The notes below the pieces were generated by a model. That model did no database searches. It saw nothing but the letters and a program-made list of their open reading frames with translations, and was not told the DNA's origin. A stretch of 64,000 bases of DNA from positions 62,001-126,000 of the forward strand of contig CAVZTX010000010.1 of NCBI GenBank assembly GCA_963778375.1, given 5' to 3'. Position numbers and translations under genes: made by a program. This stretch comes from CAVZTX01 sp963778375. Lineage in GTDB: Bacteria; Chloroflexota; Ktedonobacteria; Ktedonobacterales; Ktedonobacteraceae. Below are positions 36,372 through 43,881 of the stretch, piece by piece (the stretch's first letter is position 1; every line of letters starts with the position of its first letter).

Positions 36372-36462
36372 TTCAAATGATCTCCTTTTTTTGAATAGGC
36401 CAGATAGTATAGGCTGGAAATGAAGGAAATGAAGTTTGCTATCTGCGTCTAGCGGTACTATC

Positions 36463-36993
36463 TCAATGCCATCTGCATAGATGTTCTAGAAGCGAAGAAC
36501 CATTCTCTACGACCGGTAATGCTTGATGTGTTTGTCTGCTGATTATCTGTTGTGCAATCTCGCGTACAGATGGATCTTCATCGTTCAATGCTGGTGCCAG
36601 GATGGATGAGTGTGGCCGTCCTTGCAGATTACCCAGCGTAATGACTGCCATCGCACGCACATACCATGAGCAGTCGTGTAACGTAGAAATGAGGCGATCC
36701 ATAGGAGCCTGATTACCGAACGTGCCGAGTGACTGGACGGCGGCAGCACGAACAAACGCATTTTCATCTTCCAGTGCTGCAATGATCTGTTCAAGTGGAA
36801 CGCGTGTGTCAGATGTTCCCAGAGCGCGTAGAGTTGCTATACGGACGCGATAATCAGAACTATGTAGTCCGTCCAGCGGGGCATCGGCTGCGATGGCAGG
36901 TTTTCCTAAACCAAGGCTGGCAAGCACATTCGGAAGGAGAGCTGGTGGTGCCTGCACATTTTCGCCAAAAGGGAGATCGTTGTGATGTTCCAC
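36463..36993 (-). CDS. HEAT-repeat protein coupled to ECF sigma gene
   Basis: 176 residues with three or four HEAT-like helical repeats (DYRVRIATLRALG, NAFVRAAAVQSLGTFG, SWYVRAMAVITLGNL, DPSVREIAQQII). A GTG start at 36993 immediately follows the sigma factor TAA, with GGAGGG inside the end of the sigma gene, so the two are translated together. No TM segment. HEAT-repeat partners of ECF sigma factors could act as protein-protein adaptors or anti-sigma factors; that role is inferred from coupling only. Confidence 0.7.
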   Translation of the reverse strand: MEHHNDLPFGENVQAPPALLPNVLASLGLGKPAIAADAPLDGLHSSDYRVRIATLRALGTSDTRVPLEQIIAALEDENAFVRAAAVQSLGTFGNQAPMDRLISTLHDCSWYVRAMAVITLGNLQGRPHSSILAPALNDEDPSVREIAQQIISRQTHQALPVVENGSSLLEHLCRWH

Positions 36994-37572
36994 TTATTTA
37001 CCCTCCATCGCTTTCTGCGCGAGAATAGCTTGCCGTAGTAGCCGTTTGCCATGACTGATATTGGCTTTCACGGTGTTGAGTGGCTGGCCAAGCGTTTCTG
37101 CAATCTCAGCATAGCTAAAGCCTTGAAAGAAATACAGCAGAATCGCGGCTTGAAATCGCCCTGGAAGCATTTCCACCAGATTGTTGAGTTGTTGGAGTTG
37201 TTCTGCTGTCTCCACTACTACATCGGGCCGTTCGCGCCAGTCATCCTCAATATTCATTTCCTGGCTCTCTTCAGATATGAAGAATGGTGTCAACGCCGGT
37301 TTCTGTACCCGGTGAGCGTTGAGGAAGACGTTTGTCATAATCTTGTAGAGCCAAGGACGAGGCCGAAGTACCTGTATCTCCTGAAGAGAATAGCTCTTCA
37401 TTGCCAGATATGCTCGTACAATAGCCTCTTGAAAGATATCTTCAGCATCCTGGAGATGGTGTGTCAGGCGGAGAGCATACGTATATAACTCATGCTGGTA
37501 TGCGGATACTTGTTGCTCAAAATAGTGATCTACGTCGTGTATCGATACTACCGGTTTCGCTTGCTGATCCAA
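36994..37572 (-). CDS. ECF-type RNA polymerase sigma factor
   Basis: 192 residues with sigma-2 (YTYALRLTHHLQDAEDIFQEA, then PWLYKIMTNVFLNAHR) and sigma-4 (MLPGRFQAAILLYFFQGFSY, then AEIAETLGQPLNTVKANISHGK). No sigma-1.1 or sigma-3 region, so group IV. First gene of a two-gene unit with the HEAT protein. No classical TM anti-sigma factor is adjacent. The upstream region may hold its autoregulated promoter, not identified. Confidence 0.92.
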   Translation of the reverse strand: MDQQAKPVVSIHDVDHYFEQQVSAYQHELYTYALRLTHHLQDAEDIFQEAIVRAYLAMKSYSLQEIQVLRPRPWLYKIMTNVFLNAHRVQKPALTPFFISEESQEMNIEDDWRERPDVVVETAEQLQQLNNLVEMLPGRFQAAILLYFFQGFSYAEIAETLGQPLNTVKANISHGKRLLRQAILAQKAMEGK

Positions 37573-37772
37573 GTACTACGTCCTCCACACCTTTCGGTTT
37601 CTATAGCATAAGACACAATAGAGGGGCAAAAGGTTGCGTCTAAACGTTTTTGCCTGGATGGTCAGGTAAGCAGAAGGAAAGTGAGGAGAAAGGGGTTGCG
37701 TCTGAGGGGATTAAGCAGGTAGTATGAGGAACAAGTGATGTACTTTGCTGCGTAGTCGATTAACTGAGTCAA

Positions 37773-37802
37773 GGAGGGTTGTAAGTTCGCTGCCAACCCT
37801 CC
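37773..37802 (-). terminator. Terminator of small gene 37817-38023
   Basis: GGAGGGTTG (37773-37781) pairs with CAACCCTCC (37794-37802) as a perfect 9-bp stem, shortly after the stop of the small gene. Confidence 0.68.
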
Positions 37803-37816
37803 AGCTAGAAATTACC

Positions 37817-38023
37817 TTAAGCCGTTTTTCTCTCTTGATTGTCTGAATAACTTCCAGCCTTTGGTGCTTGAATGACAGTCCTTCTCCTGTACAGGCTATA
37901 GCGATCTTCAATTTCCTGAAGTTGTTGAGCACTGATTTCATCGCGTAGATATCGCCGTGTTGCATCCCACAGAATGCCTTCGCGTTCTGCATCTGAGACC
38001 TCTTCGGGTAATGGCATCTCCAT
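37817..38023 (-). CDS. Small soluble protein, 68 aa
   Basis: 68 residues, acidic N-terminal half and basic C-terminal half. The core EREGILWDATRRYLRDEISA followed by QQLQEIEDRY resembles a SHOCT-like short helical motif. Strong ribosome site AAAGGAG 8-9 bases before ATG, and a terminator after. Unknown function. Likely real on these signals. Confidence 0.62.
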   Translation of the reverse strand: MEMPLPEEVSDAEREGILWDATRRYLRDEISAQQLQEIEDRYSLYRRRTVIQAPKAGSYSDNQERKTA

Positions 38024-38446
38024 AGGTCAATACTCCTTTCACTAAGTCAAGTATAGCAGTAGGAATTGCGCGCTGGCAGAGTTTTTTGTTAGGGCGATGA
38101 TAGCAGAATATTGTTGTGGTGGCAATATGGTTGGGTAATATGTTAGCCAAAAACTATCTGGAAATCCAATTCTCTCGTGGCCGTAGTTATAGAATGAATG
38201 TAGACTCATGGTGTTATTGTTATCCAGAGGCTTTCCCTTGCTAGGTAGTAATTGCTCAATCATCAATTAGCCGAATTTTGGTTACACGATTTAGTGTATT
38301 TCGTTTCAACTTATACAAACGCATCTATATTGCATTACATATTAGTGTGTTTAAAGTACGGAAGTGCTCATAGAAAATTGCCCGCAAACCTTCAGGAGTT
38401 TCGTTCCAGAGGAACAGGTGACCTTTTTTATAAGTGAGGTGAAATT
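38024..38446. other. Intergenic, no gene seen
   Basis: About 420 AT-rich bases between the small gene and the PD-(D/E)XK nuclease gene. The open frames have no ribosome site or familiar protein. Base composition is clearly lower in G+C than the flanking genes, which may mark transferred DNA belonging with the nuclease. Confidence 0.45.
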
Positions 38447-38884
38447 ATGGGTTTTTTGGGGTCAACAAAAAAACAGTTGGGTGAACGGAGTCAGGCTCAT
38501 ATCACGGCAGCTATGTTAGAGGTGGGATATAATGTGCTTCTTCCCTATGGAGATAGTTCTCGCTATGATATCGTGATTGAAGATGCTGATGGAAAATTCT
38601 GGCGGGTACAATGCAAAACTGCATGGATGGAGGATGGGGGCGCGTCCATACAATTTGCAACCACGTCTTTACGCTCCCGCTCCACCAATGGGAAGGTCAC
38701 ATACAGCCGAGCTGGATATGTAGGTCAGGTAGACTACTTTGCAGTGTACAGTCATGAACTTCACAAGGTGTACCTTATCCCGTCAGGTCATATAGGAGAC
38801 GCAACACGTATGCGCCTACGCCTTATAGCCTCAAAAAACAATCAGCAAAAAGGGGTAAAGTGGGCGAAAGATTATGAAATTTAG
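38447..38884 (+). CDS. PD-(D/E)XK endonuclease of the I-Ssp6803I type
   Basis: 145 residues of the 'group I intron-associated PD-(D/E)XK endonuclease' family, a tetrameric homing nuclease related to restriction enzymes. The active site can be placed by pattern: Glu13 in LGERSQ, Asp41 in SRYDIVIE, and the Gln55-x-Lys57 pair in WRVQCKTAW, matching the Glu, Asp, Gln-x-Lys layout I recall for I-Ssp6803I. That enzyme cuts an initiator-tRNA gene. Here the TAG stop (38882-38884) touches the last base of a tRNA-Met on the other str. The gene lies outside the intron. AGTGAGGTG-like ribosome site before ATG. AT-rich, so likely transferred. Confidence 0.78.
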   Translation: MGFLGSTKKQLGERSQAHITAAMLEVGYNVLLPYGDSSRYDIVIEDADGKFWRVQCKTAWMEDGGASIQFATTSLRSRSTNGKVTYSRAGYVGQVDYFAVYSHELHKVYLIPSGHIGDATRMRLRLIASKNNQQKGVKWAKDYEI

Positions 38885-38919
38885 TAGCGGCGACAGGAAT
38901 TGAACCTGTGACACAGGGC

Positions 38920-39556
38920 GTGGAGTAGATTACCGGTGCGTGTTATCCACATCCTCGATGTGGTTATCACGTTTCCAATAGCCCCTCCCCGAACCGTACA
39001 GGCACCTTTCAGTGCATACGGCTCTCAAACCTTGACTGTTCTTCCACTAGTCTTCAAACGGCATCTACCGCAACCAGTTTCTAGATTTCAGCCCTTGGTC
39101 CTAGACCCCTTCGCCATGTGGTGGGCTTTCCCCACCTCAGACTACTATGGGCCCTCCGTCACCATGAGCCTCTCGGCTTGTAGGTGATCCCGCAGTTTCC
39201 TTATCATCCTGGTTCGTACTTAGGTTCCCGTTCGTCCTTATCGTTCATTACGATTGGCCCTGGAAGGAGGTCTGCCATCCCTCATAAGCGTGAATGACAG
39301 TTCCAGGCGTGGGCAATCTGGCGGTCCCACGAGTGAGCGAATACACCGCCCGGACTGGGTTTAATGCAGTATAGCCTTGACCATATACGACCTAGCTGCC
39401 GACACTTTTGACCTAGCCATTTCGGTCTTATCGACTTTTCCTGCCATGCTTTCGTCCCCTCGCCCTTTCGAGTTTGGGTAAGGCAGGTGCTTAAAGCACC
39501 TTCCTCCAGTGCCGCTGGCTCCCCAGCGAAGGATGATAAAGCTTCTGCGGCGCTTT
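38920..39556 (-). mobile_element. ORF-less group II intron in tRNA-Met
   Basis: 637 bases on the tRNA strand. Domain V is at 39024-38991. Domain I-IV features include the stretch GCGGGATCACCTACAAGCC (near 39190) that I recall just upstream of the maturase in bacterial chloroplast-like group II introns. The maturase ORF is gone. A 7-bp hairpin CTGTCAT/ATGGCAG (39300-39294/39278-39272) presents TTATGAG (39287-39281), complementary to the last seven exon bases CTCATAA. The 3' end CTACTCCAC fits the usual AY end with a branch A seven bases upstream in domain VI. The 5' end AAAGCGCC is not the usual GTGYG. Splicing would need a maturase in trans. Confidence 0.78.
38991..39024 (-). ncRNA. Group II intron domain V
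   Basis: 34-nt hairpin: 9-bp lower stem GAGCCGTAT/GTACGGTTC containing the AGC catalytic triad, a two-base bulge on the 3' strand, a 5-bp upper stem GCACT/GGTGC and a GAAA tetraloop. This is the diagnostic catalytic element of group II introns. Confidence 0.9.
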
Positions 39557-39630
39557 TTATGAGTCCCTTGCTCTACCGACTGAGCTACGCCGCCTCTTGA
39601 TATAGACTAAAGGCCAGTTCATCCAATTTG

Positions 39631-39656
39631 AGAGACTTCCAAAAATGAAAGTCTCT
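39631..39656 (-). terminator. Possible terminator after HEPN-like gene
   Basis: AGAGACTT (39631-39638) pairs with AAGTCTCT (39649-39656), about 100 bases past the stop of the minus-strand gene at 39763 and just upstream of the interrupted tRNA. Confidence 0.45.
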
Positions 39657-39762
39657 GTTCGAACTCCTGTATCCCTTTGTCTAGAACTATAATATCATAC
39701 TAGGTCAAGGGGCGATTAATGTGTCTCCTGCTTTGGTAATGAAGAGTTCGATTCGCTCCTGT

Positions 39763-40557
39763 TCAGCCTAGGTATCTTTCTGGCAAACCAAACTGCCTCC
39801 TGTAAAAATTGAACTGATCTAATTGCTCGCGCCTTGAGGTCATTATGTAACACCACTGATCTGGATCATCTTCAGGCATAGAGAGGATTGGACTGTTTTT
39901 TGCGATGTTATTGAGGATCCCTTGAATATCAGATTGTCCCACACTGGTGTTTCCCTGATACCATGGAGGTAACAGATTAAACTTTGCACCGCCAAGAAAA
40001 GTAAGCTTATGAAGGGCAGCATTTAGTTTGTCGCATACGGCTTTAAGTTCTGATAAAAACGTTAAGCGCTCTTGGAGGACAGGTGTCTTTTTGTCCGCGA
40101 ATACCGCTTCAACATATTTCGAGTCTATATGGGCAATGTGCTCGTTTCGTAAATCTTCTAGTTTGATCTTAATGGGTTCAATTGTCCTCCAGGAGCATTT
40201 AATAGCTTTTCGTAGCTCTTTGAAGGCTGCTTTATACTCAGGATTGATCCTTTGCTCAATGCCATTGCGGAATGTTTCCAGAGTGAGTGGATCAGCTTTG
40301 TCGTTAGTAGAAAGCCTGGTAATGATTAGCACACTCATATCAAAGGCGTTCTCAATATAGCTCTCGAAGAAGGTGTTATATATTATCCCATCAAGATATA
40401 AAAACACCATAGGAAATTGGAGAATTTGTTCCAATAGATAGATATTAATGTTTAATCTCATCAATTCACTGTGAATGAACGCTAACTTTCCCTGATGTGT
40501 TGGTAAATCATCCCACGGTAGTAAATCTTTTATATTTGCTCCACCTAAATTACTCAT
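39763..40557 (-). CDS. HEPN/AbiU2-like protein
   Basis: 264 residues, mostly helical. The central helix pair contains LRNEHIAHIDSK, an Rx4-6H motif of HEPN ribonucleases, in the setting seen in AbiU2-type proteins (N-terminal helices, then RN..H). HEPN proteins often are RNases in toxin-antitoxin or phage-defence systems. AT-rich and adjacent to the tRNA/nuclease region, which suggests an acquired island. No obvious antitoxin partner. Family assignment is moderate; activity unproven. Confidence 0.6.
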   Translation of the reverse strand: MSNLGGANIKDLLPWDDLPTHQGKLAFIHSELMRLNINIYLLEQILQFPMVFLYLDGIIYNTFFESYIENAFDMSVLIITRLSTNDKADPLTLETFRNGIEQRINPEYKAAFKELRKAIKCSWRTIEPIKIKLEDLRNEHIAHIDSKYVEAVFADKKTPVLQERLTFLSELKAVCDKLNAALHKLTFLGGAKFNLLPPWYQGNTSVGQSDIQGILNNIAKNSPILSMPEDDPDQWCYIMTSRREQLDQFNFYRRQFGLPERYLG

Positions 40558-40831
40558 AAACTTGTTATCTCCTGACTGATGGCCATTCTTATCATCACAT
40601 GACGAAACGCAAGCAAAACGTTCAAGCCATGAGATTGCTATACCTATGTCTTTCTACCATTTCATTGGCATTGCACACCCTCTCCTGAGCACTTACTCCT
40701 GCGATTGCGGTGTTATCTACATAATTATGTCGGTACGGGTTGATGCTCCTCTCAAGTTTTCCAGCATGAGTTTCCTAATTAATAGACTGGCTAAGCATGC
40801 GGCCTTGCAACTGTTCGAGTCTATGCCTTAT

Positions 40832-41719
40832 CTAGAGACCGAGAAGCCAAGCAATATTAGATGTATCACCGTAGAAGTTGGGTTGCCAAGTAAGTTCAGC
40901 TTTGTGATCTCCAATAGGAGCCTGCATAATGAGGTCTCCTTCTACTGTTCCACCTACTGCTAAATTCCCGCTATCTAGAATATCATTCGCTGTATATGAT
41001 TGAGGTGTAGCAAAGTCAGTATCTGTTATGTCTCCAGTACCGCTCTTAATGTGAAAATCAAGAGGATTATAGTATACCTCATTGTTACCGTTATTGAAGA
41101 GTTTCACACGAACAACAATATACTCATTCCCGGCTTTCGGAGTATAAATCTCATCACTTGGAATAGGTTCTACAGAGACGAGCGTGCATGAAATGTTATT
41201 TACCGTAATGGTGCCCCCAACCTTTGCAGGATCTATGGGAGTAGGAATTGGGGTAGGAGTGGCTGTAGGCAATGTTGTTGGTATTGAGGAAGGAGTAACT
41301 GTGGTACCGCTTAGAGCAGTATTAGATGGAGTATTGCTAGTTTTCAATATACTCCCGCTTCCCAAGATTACTGCATTCAAGATGAATATAACACCAACAA
41401 CCAGTATGAGTGCCCACAAAGGAATTTCAACTTTCTTGCTGAAAAATCCTGGCTTTACCTGGTTAGTCTTAGTTTGCGTGAGTTGCTGCTTTAGATATGG
41501 CGGTTGCTGCTGGGTAAAGGCATAATTGGATACAGGTGGAAAATTATACTGCGACTGCTGGAGTTGTCTAGAAGATAGAGATTGAAATTGTGGTCGTTGG
41601 AATTGTCTTATTGGAGGCATATTCAGTGATTGGGGTGCCCATTCTTGAGTTTGTTGGTTCCCGTTCTGAGGCTGGCCTGGTTGTGGCCACTGGGGTTGTT
41701 GATCTGGTTGGTAGTTCAT
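40832..41719 (-). CDS. DUF4352 membrane-anchored protein
   Basis: 295 residues: a Gln/Pro-rich cytosolic N-terminus (~90 residues), one TM helix (~98-122), a Thr/Pro linker (~125-165), and an extracellular DUF4352 telokin-like beta domain with KAGNEYIVVRVKLFNNG and NPLDFHIKSGTG. Typical of surface proteins in Ktedonobacteria and Firmicutes; function unknown. AT-rich like its neighbours. Confidence 0.78.
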   Translation of the reverse strand: MNYQPDQQPQWPQPGQPQNGNQQTQEWAPQSLNMPPIRQFQRPQFQSLSSRQLQQSQYNFPPVSNYAFTQQQPPYLKQQLTQTKTNQVKPGFFSKKVEIPLWALILVVGVIFILNAVILGSGSILKTSNTPSNTALSGTTVTPSSIPTTLPTATPTPIPTPIDPAKVGGTITVNNISCTLVSVEPIPSDEIYTPKAGNEYIVVRVKLFNNGNNEVYYNPLDFHIKSGTGDITDTDFATPQSYTANDILDSGNLAVGGTVEGDLIMQAPIGDHKAELTWQPNFYGDTSNIAWLLGL

Positions 41720-41949
41720 GATATTCTCTCTTCTTTACACAAACCCCATATCAATTGACCATTATAAACACTTGCCTCAATTATCGAAGAAGGATGGAGG
41801 ATAGGAAATAGAAATCGAGTTGTGATTTGGTTGAGGCTTGGTTGAGATTTATCATCTTACAGATATAAAAAAATTCCTTGTCCTACCAATCTCTTGTATA
41901 GAGAACTAAAAGTCGTAAGACAAGGATACAAAGTAGTTTAGTACCTAAG

Positions 41950-42022
41950 TAGCGGGAACAGGATTCGAACCTGCGACCTCCGGGTTATGAGCCCGACGAG
42001 CTAACCACTGCTCTATCCCGCG
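41950..42022 (-). tRNA. tRNA-fMet (CAU)
   Basis: A complete 73-nt cloverleaf begins CGCGGGA and ends TCCCGCTA. The C1-T72 non-pair and three G-C pairs below the loop (GGGCTCATAACCC) are the marks of an initiator tRNA. T loop TTCGAAT. CCA not encoded. Confidence 0.93.
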
Positions 42023-42066
42023 TCAATGATGGTGTGCCGATTAATCTAATCAGGAGATTGATGTGG

Positions 42067-42139
42067 TAGCGGGGGGAGGATTCGAACCTCCGGCCTTTGG
42101 GTTATGAGCCCAACGAGCTAACCGCTGCTCCACCCCGCG
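42067..42139 (-). tRNA. tRNA-fMet (CAU), second copy
   Basis: A 73-nt cloverleaf begins CGCGGGG and ends CCCCGCTA with C1-T72 unpaired. The anticodon arm is TTGGGCTCATAACCCAA, again with three G-C pairs. It differs from the copy at 41950 in several stem positions, so not a simple recent duplication. Confidence 0.93.
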
Positions 42140-42189
42140 TCGGCTTGCATATCATACAACTTCCTTTGCGCCTTGTCAAGTGTTGCAAA

Positions 42190-43881
42190 CTAGCTCAACA
42201 ATTCAGTAGGAATGCTCACTGGTAAGTGCCCCCTTGCCTCCCTCTCCCCAAAAATCACGCGTACAGCAGCTTCCAGGGCTGGAGGAGTATATTCATAAGT
42301 AGCAAGATAGGTACGAAGTTGTGGGAACACTTGTAGATCATATGGATTGCGCGCCGCTATGCCAATGACGCGGCGACCGGAGGATATCAGGTAACGTACA
42401 AGTTCTGCCTGCTCTTCATCCAAATGTGCGTTTACTGTAGCTACAATGAAAATATCGGATTCAGTCGTTGTCTTTAACAATTGTTCGTAGCCGCCTGCCG
42501 CTGTGCCAGGAGCAATTGGCAGAATTTCCACCGGAGTGTGATACCGTTTTATGATATCGGCCAGTACCTCATCGGAGTAATATCGATCTTCCACCATCGA
42601 CATAGTGTTTCTCTGTGGGGAGAGTACGACGATGCGCTGCTCAGCACCTGGATGTAAAGGTAAGAGATGGTCCTCGTTGCGTACCAGAGTCGTCGATAGC
42701 CCATAGGCGTGGGCTTGTAGTTGAGTGTGAGACTCGCGTTCAATACATTCAGAAACGCTCGTTGAGGTAGGTAGATTATCCCAAGAGAGATGGCGGGCTT
42801 TGTGACTGAGTATACGTTCTGCTGCCTGGGAAATGGTTTGTTGGGAAAGTTCACCCGCTTGGATTGCCGCCTTTATGGATTCGATGCTTCCTCGCTGTTG
42901 GGGGTAGTTATGGGAAACCAACACAAGATCGATGCCTGCTTGTAGCGCCATGACTGCGGCGAGTTGGGTGCCAAATGTGGCTGAGATGGCATGCATTTCC
43001 AGGCAATCGGAGATAATGATGCCGTGAAAGTTGAGTTGCTCGCGGAGCAAATTCTGGACAATGGCGCGTGATAGGGTAGCTACATGACACCCGCTAGGGG
43101 TGCCACTACTAACCACGTTTACTGGTAAATCTACGAGGTTGGTAGTGGCAGGGCTTGCCCCTGCTATGCTCTCTACCAGCGTAGGGAAGGCAACGTGTGC
43201 TATCATTACGCTCTCAGCCCCGGCTTCAATACCGCTTCGGAAGGGGACGAGTTCGAGTGCTTCCAGCCGCTCAAAGGTGTGACGGATCACAGGCAGTGAG
43301 AGGTGCGAATCTACGGCGGTGTCACCATGACCGGGGAAGTGCTTGAGGCAAGAGATGATACCAGCGGCGGCATACCCTTTGACCATCGCAGCGCCAAGGC
43401 GAGCAACAAGATGGGGGTCTTCACCGAATGAGCGTACACCGATGACGGGATTGGCAGGGTTATTATTGATATCAACTACTGGAGCGAGGTTCATGTTGAT
43501 GCCGAGCGATTGAAGTTCGCGTCCTGTTGCCAAGGCTACCTGGTAGGTGATCTCTTCGGAGCCAATGGCTCCTAAGGCCATGTTGCCTGGGAAGATGGTT
43601 GCCGCTTCCCCAAGTCGCTGCACCAGTCCGTTTTCCTGGTCGATGGCAATCAGCAGGGGATAGCGATGTCCCGCTTCCTTCGCAATGCTCTGTAAACTTT
43701 GGGTAAGCTCAAGAACTTGTTGTGCATCAATGATGTTGCGCGAAAAGAAGATGATGTTACCAACGTGGTAGTTCTTAATCAGGTCGATGACTTCCTGCGA
43801 GGGCGTAGTTTCCCAGAAGCCGACCATTAGCAATTGACCAATTTGTTCTTCAAGGGTCATTCCATCGGTGTAGTTGCTCAT
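42190..43881 (-). CDS. nagZ: Glycoside hydrolase family 3 beta-N-acetylglucosaminidase
   Basis: 563 residues. GH3 catalytic domain with KHFPGHGDT (acid/base His-Asp dyad loop of NagZ-type enzymes) and the nucleophile Asp in IISDCLEMHAI, followed by a ~190-residue C-terminal domain. Cleaves terminal GlcNAc from muropeptides or chitooligosaccharides. No signal peptide, so cytosolic. Compared with the family, an extra ~25-30 residues (ESIAGASPATTNL to CHVA) separate HVAFPTL from LSRAIVQNLLRE; they are encoded by a dispersed repeat (43093-43166). Its ATG overlaps the stop of the murQ remnant (ATGA), a relic of an operon. Confidence 0.88.
   Translation of the reverse strand: MSNYTDGMTLEEQIGQLLMVGFWETTPSQEVIDLIKNYHVGNIIFFSRNIIDAQQVLELTQSLQSIAKEAGHRYPLLIAIDQENGLVQRLGEAATIFPGNMALGAIGSEEITYQVALATGRELQSLGINMNLAPVVDINNNPANPVIGVRSFGEDPHLVARLGAAMVKGYAAAGIISCLKHFPGHGDTAVDSHLSLPVIRHTFERLEALELVPFRSGIEAGAESVMIAHVAFPTLVESIAGASPATTNLVDLPVNVVSSGTPSGCHVATLSRAIVQNLLREQLNFHGIIISDCLEMHAISATFGTQLAAVMALQAGIDLVLVSHNYPQQRGSIESIKAAIQAGELSQQTISQAAERILSHKARHLSWDNLPTSTSVSECIERESHTQLQAHAYGLSTTLVRNEDHLLPLHPGAEQRIVVLSPQRNTMSMVEDRYYSDEVLADIIKRYHTPVEILPIAPGTAAGGYEQLLKTTTESDIFIVATVNAHLDEEQAELVRYLISSGRRVIGIAARNPYDLQVFPQLRTYLATYEYTPPALEAAVRVIFGEREARGHLPVSIPTELLS
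43093..43166. repeat. Dispersed palindrome inserted in nagZ
   Basis: GTAGTGGCAGGGCTTGCCCC then TGCTA (43142-43166), with TGCCACTAC (43101-43109) inverted to GTAGTGGCA (43142-43150). Translated in frame as part of a family-atypical insertion. Confidence 0.65.

Larger units (their letters stand above)
38885..39594 (-). tRNA. tRNA-Met (CAU), elongator, interrupted by group II intron
   Basis: Two exons: 39594-39557 (38 nt, positions 1-38) and 38919-38885 (35 nt, positions 39-73). Joined they give a canonical 73-nt elongator tRNA-Met: acceptor GGCGGCG/CGCCGCT, D arm GCTC/GAGC, anticodon stem AGGGA/GCCCT with loop CTCATAA, variable GTGTC, T arm ACAGG-TTCAATT-CCTGT, discriminator A. Flaws: G1-T72 wobble and an A31-G39 mismatch next to the loop. 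CCA not encoded. The gap of 637 bases is a group II intron on the same strand. Two uninterrupted CAU tRNAs at 41950 and 42067 are initiators, so this may be the only elongator copy nearby. Confidence 0.82.

Noticed and set aside
38885..39594. Group I intron in the tRNA, suggested by the I-Ssp6803I-like neighbour
   Set aside because: No recognisable P7/P3 core or exon-terminal U and omega-G arrangement; a complete group II domain V and a matching EBS1 are present instead.
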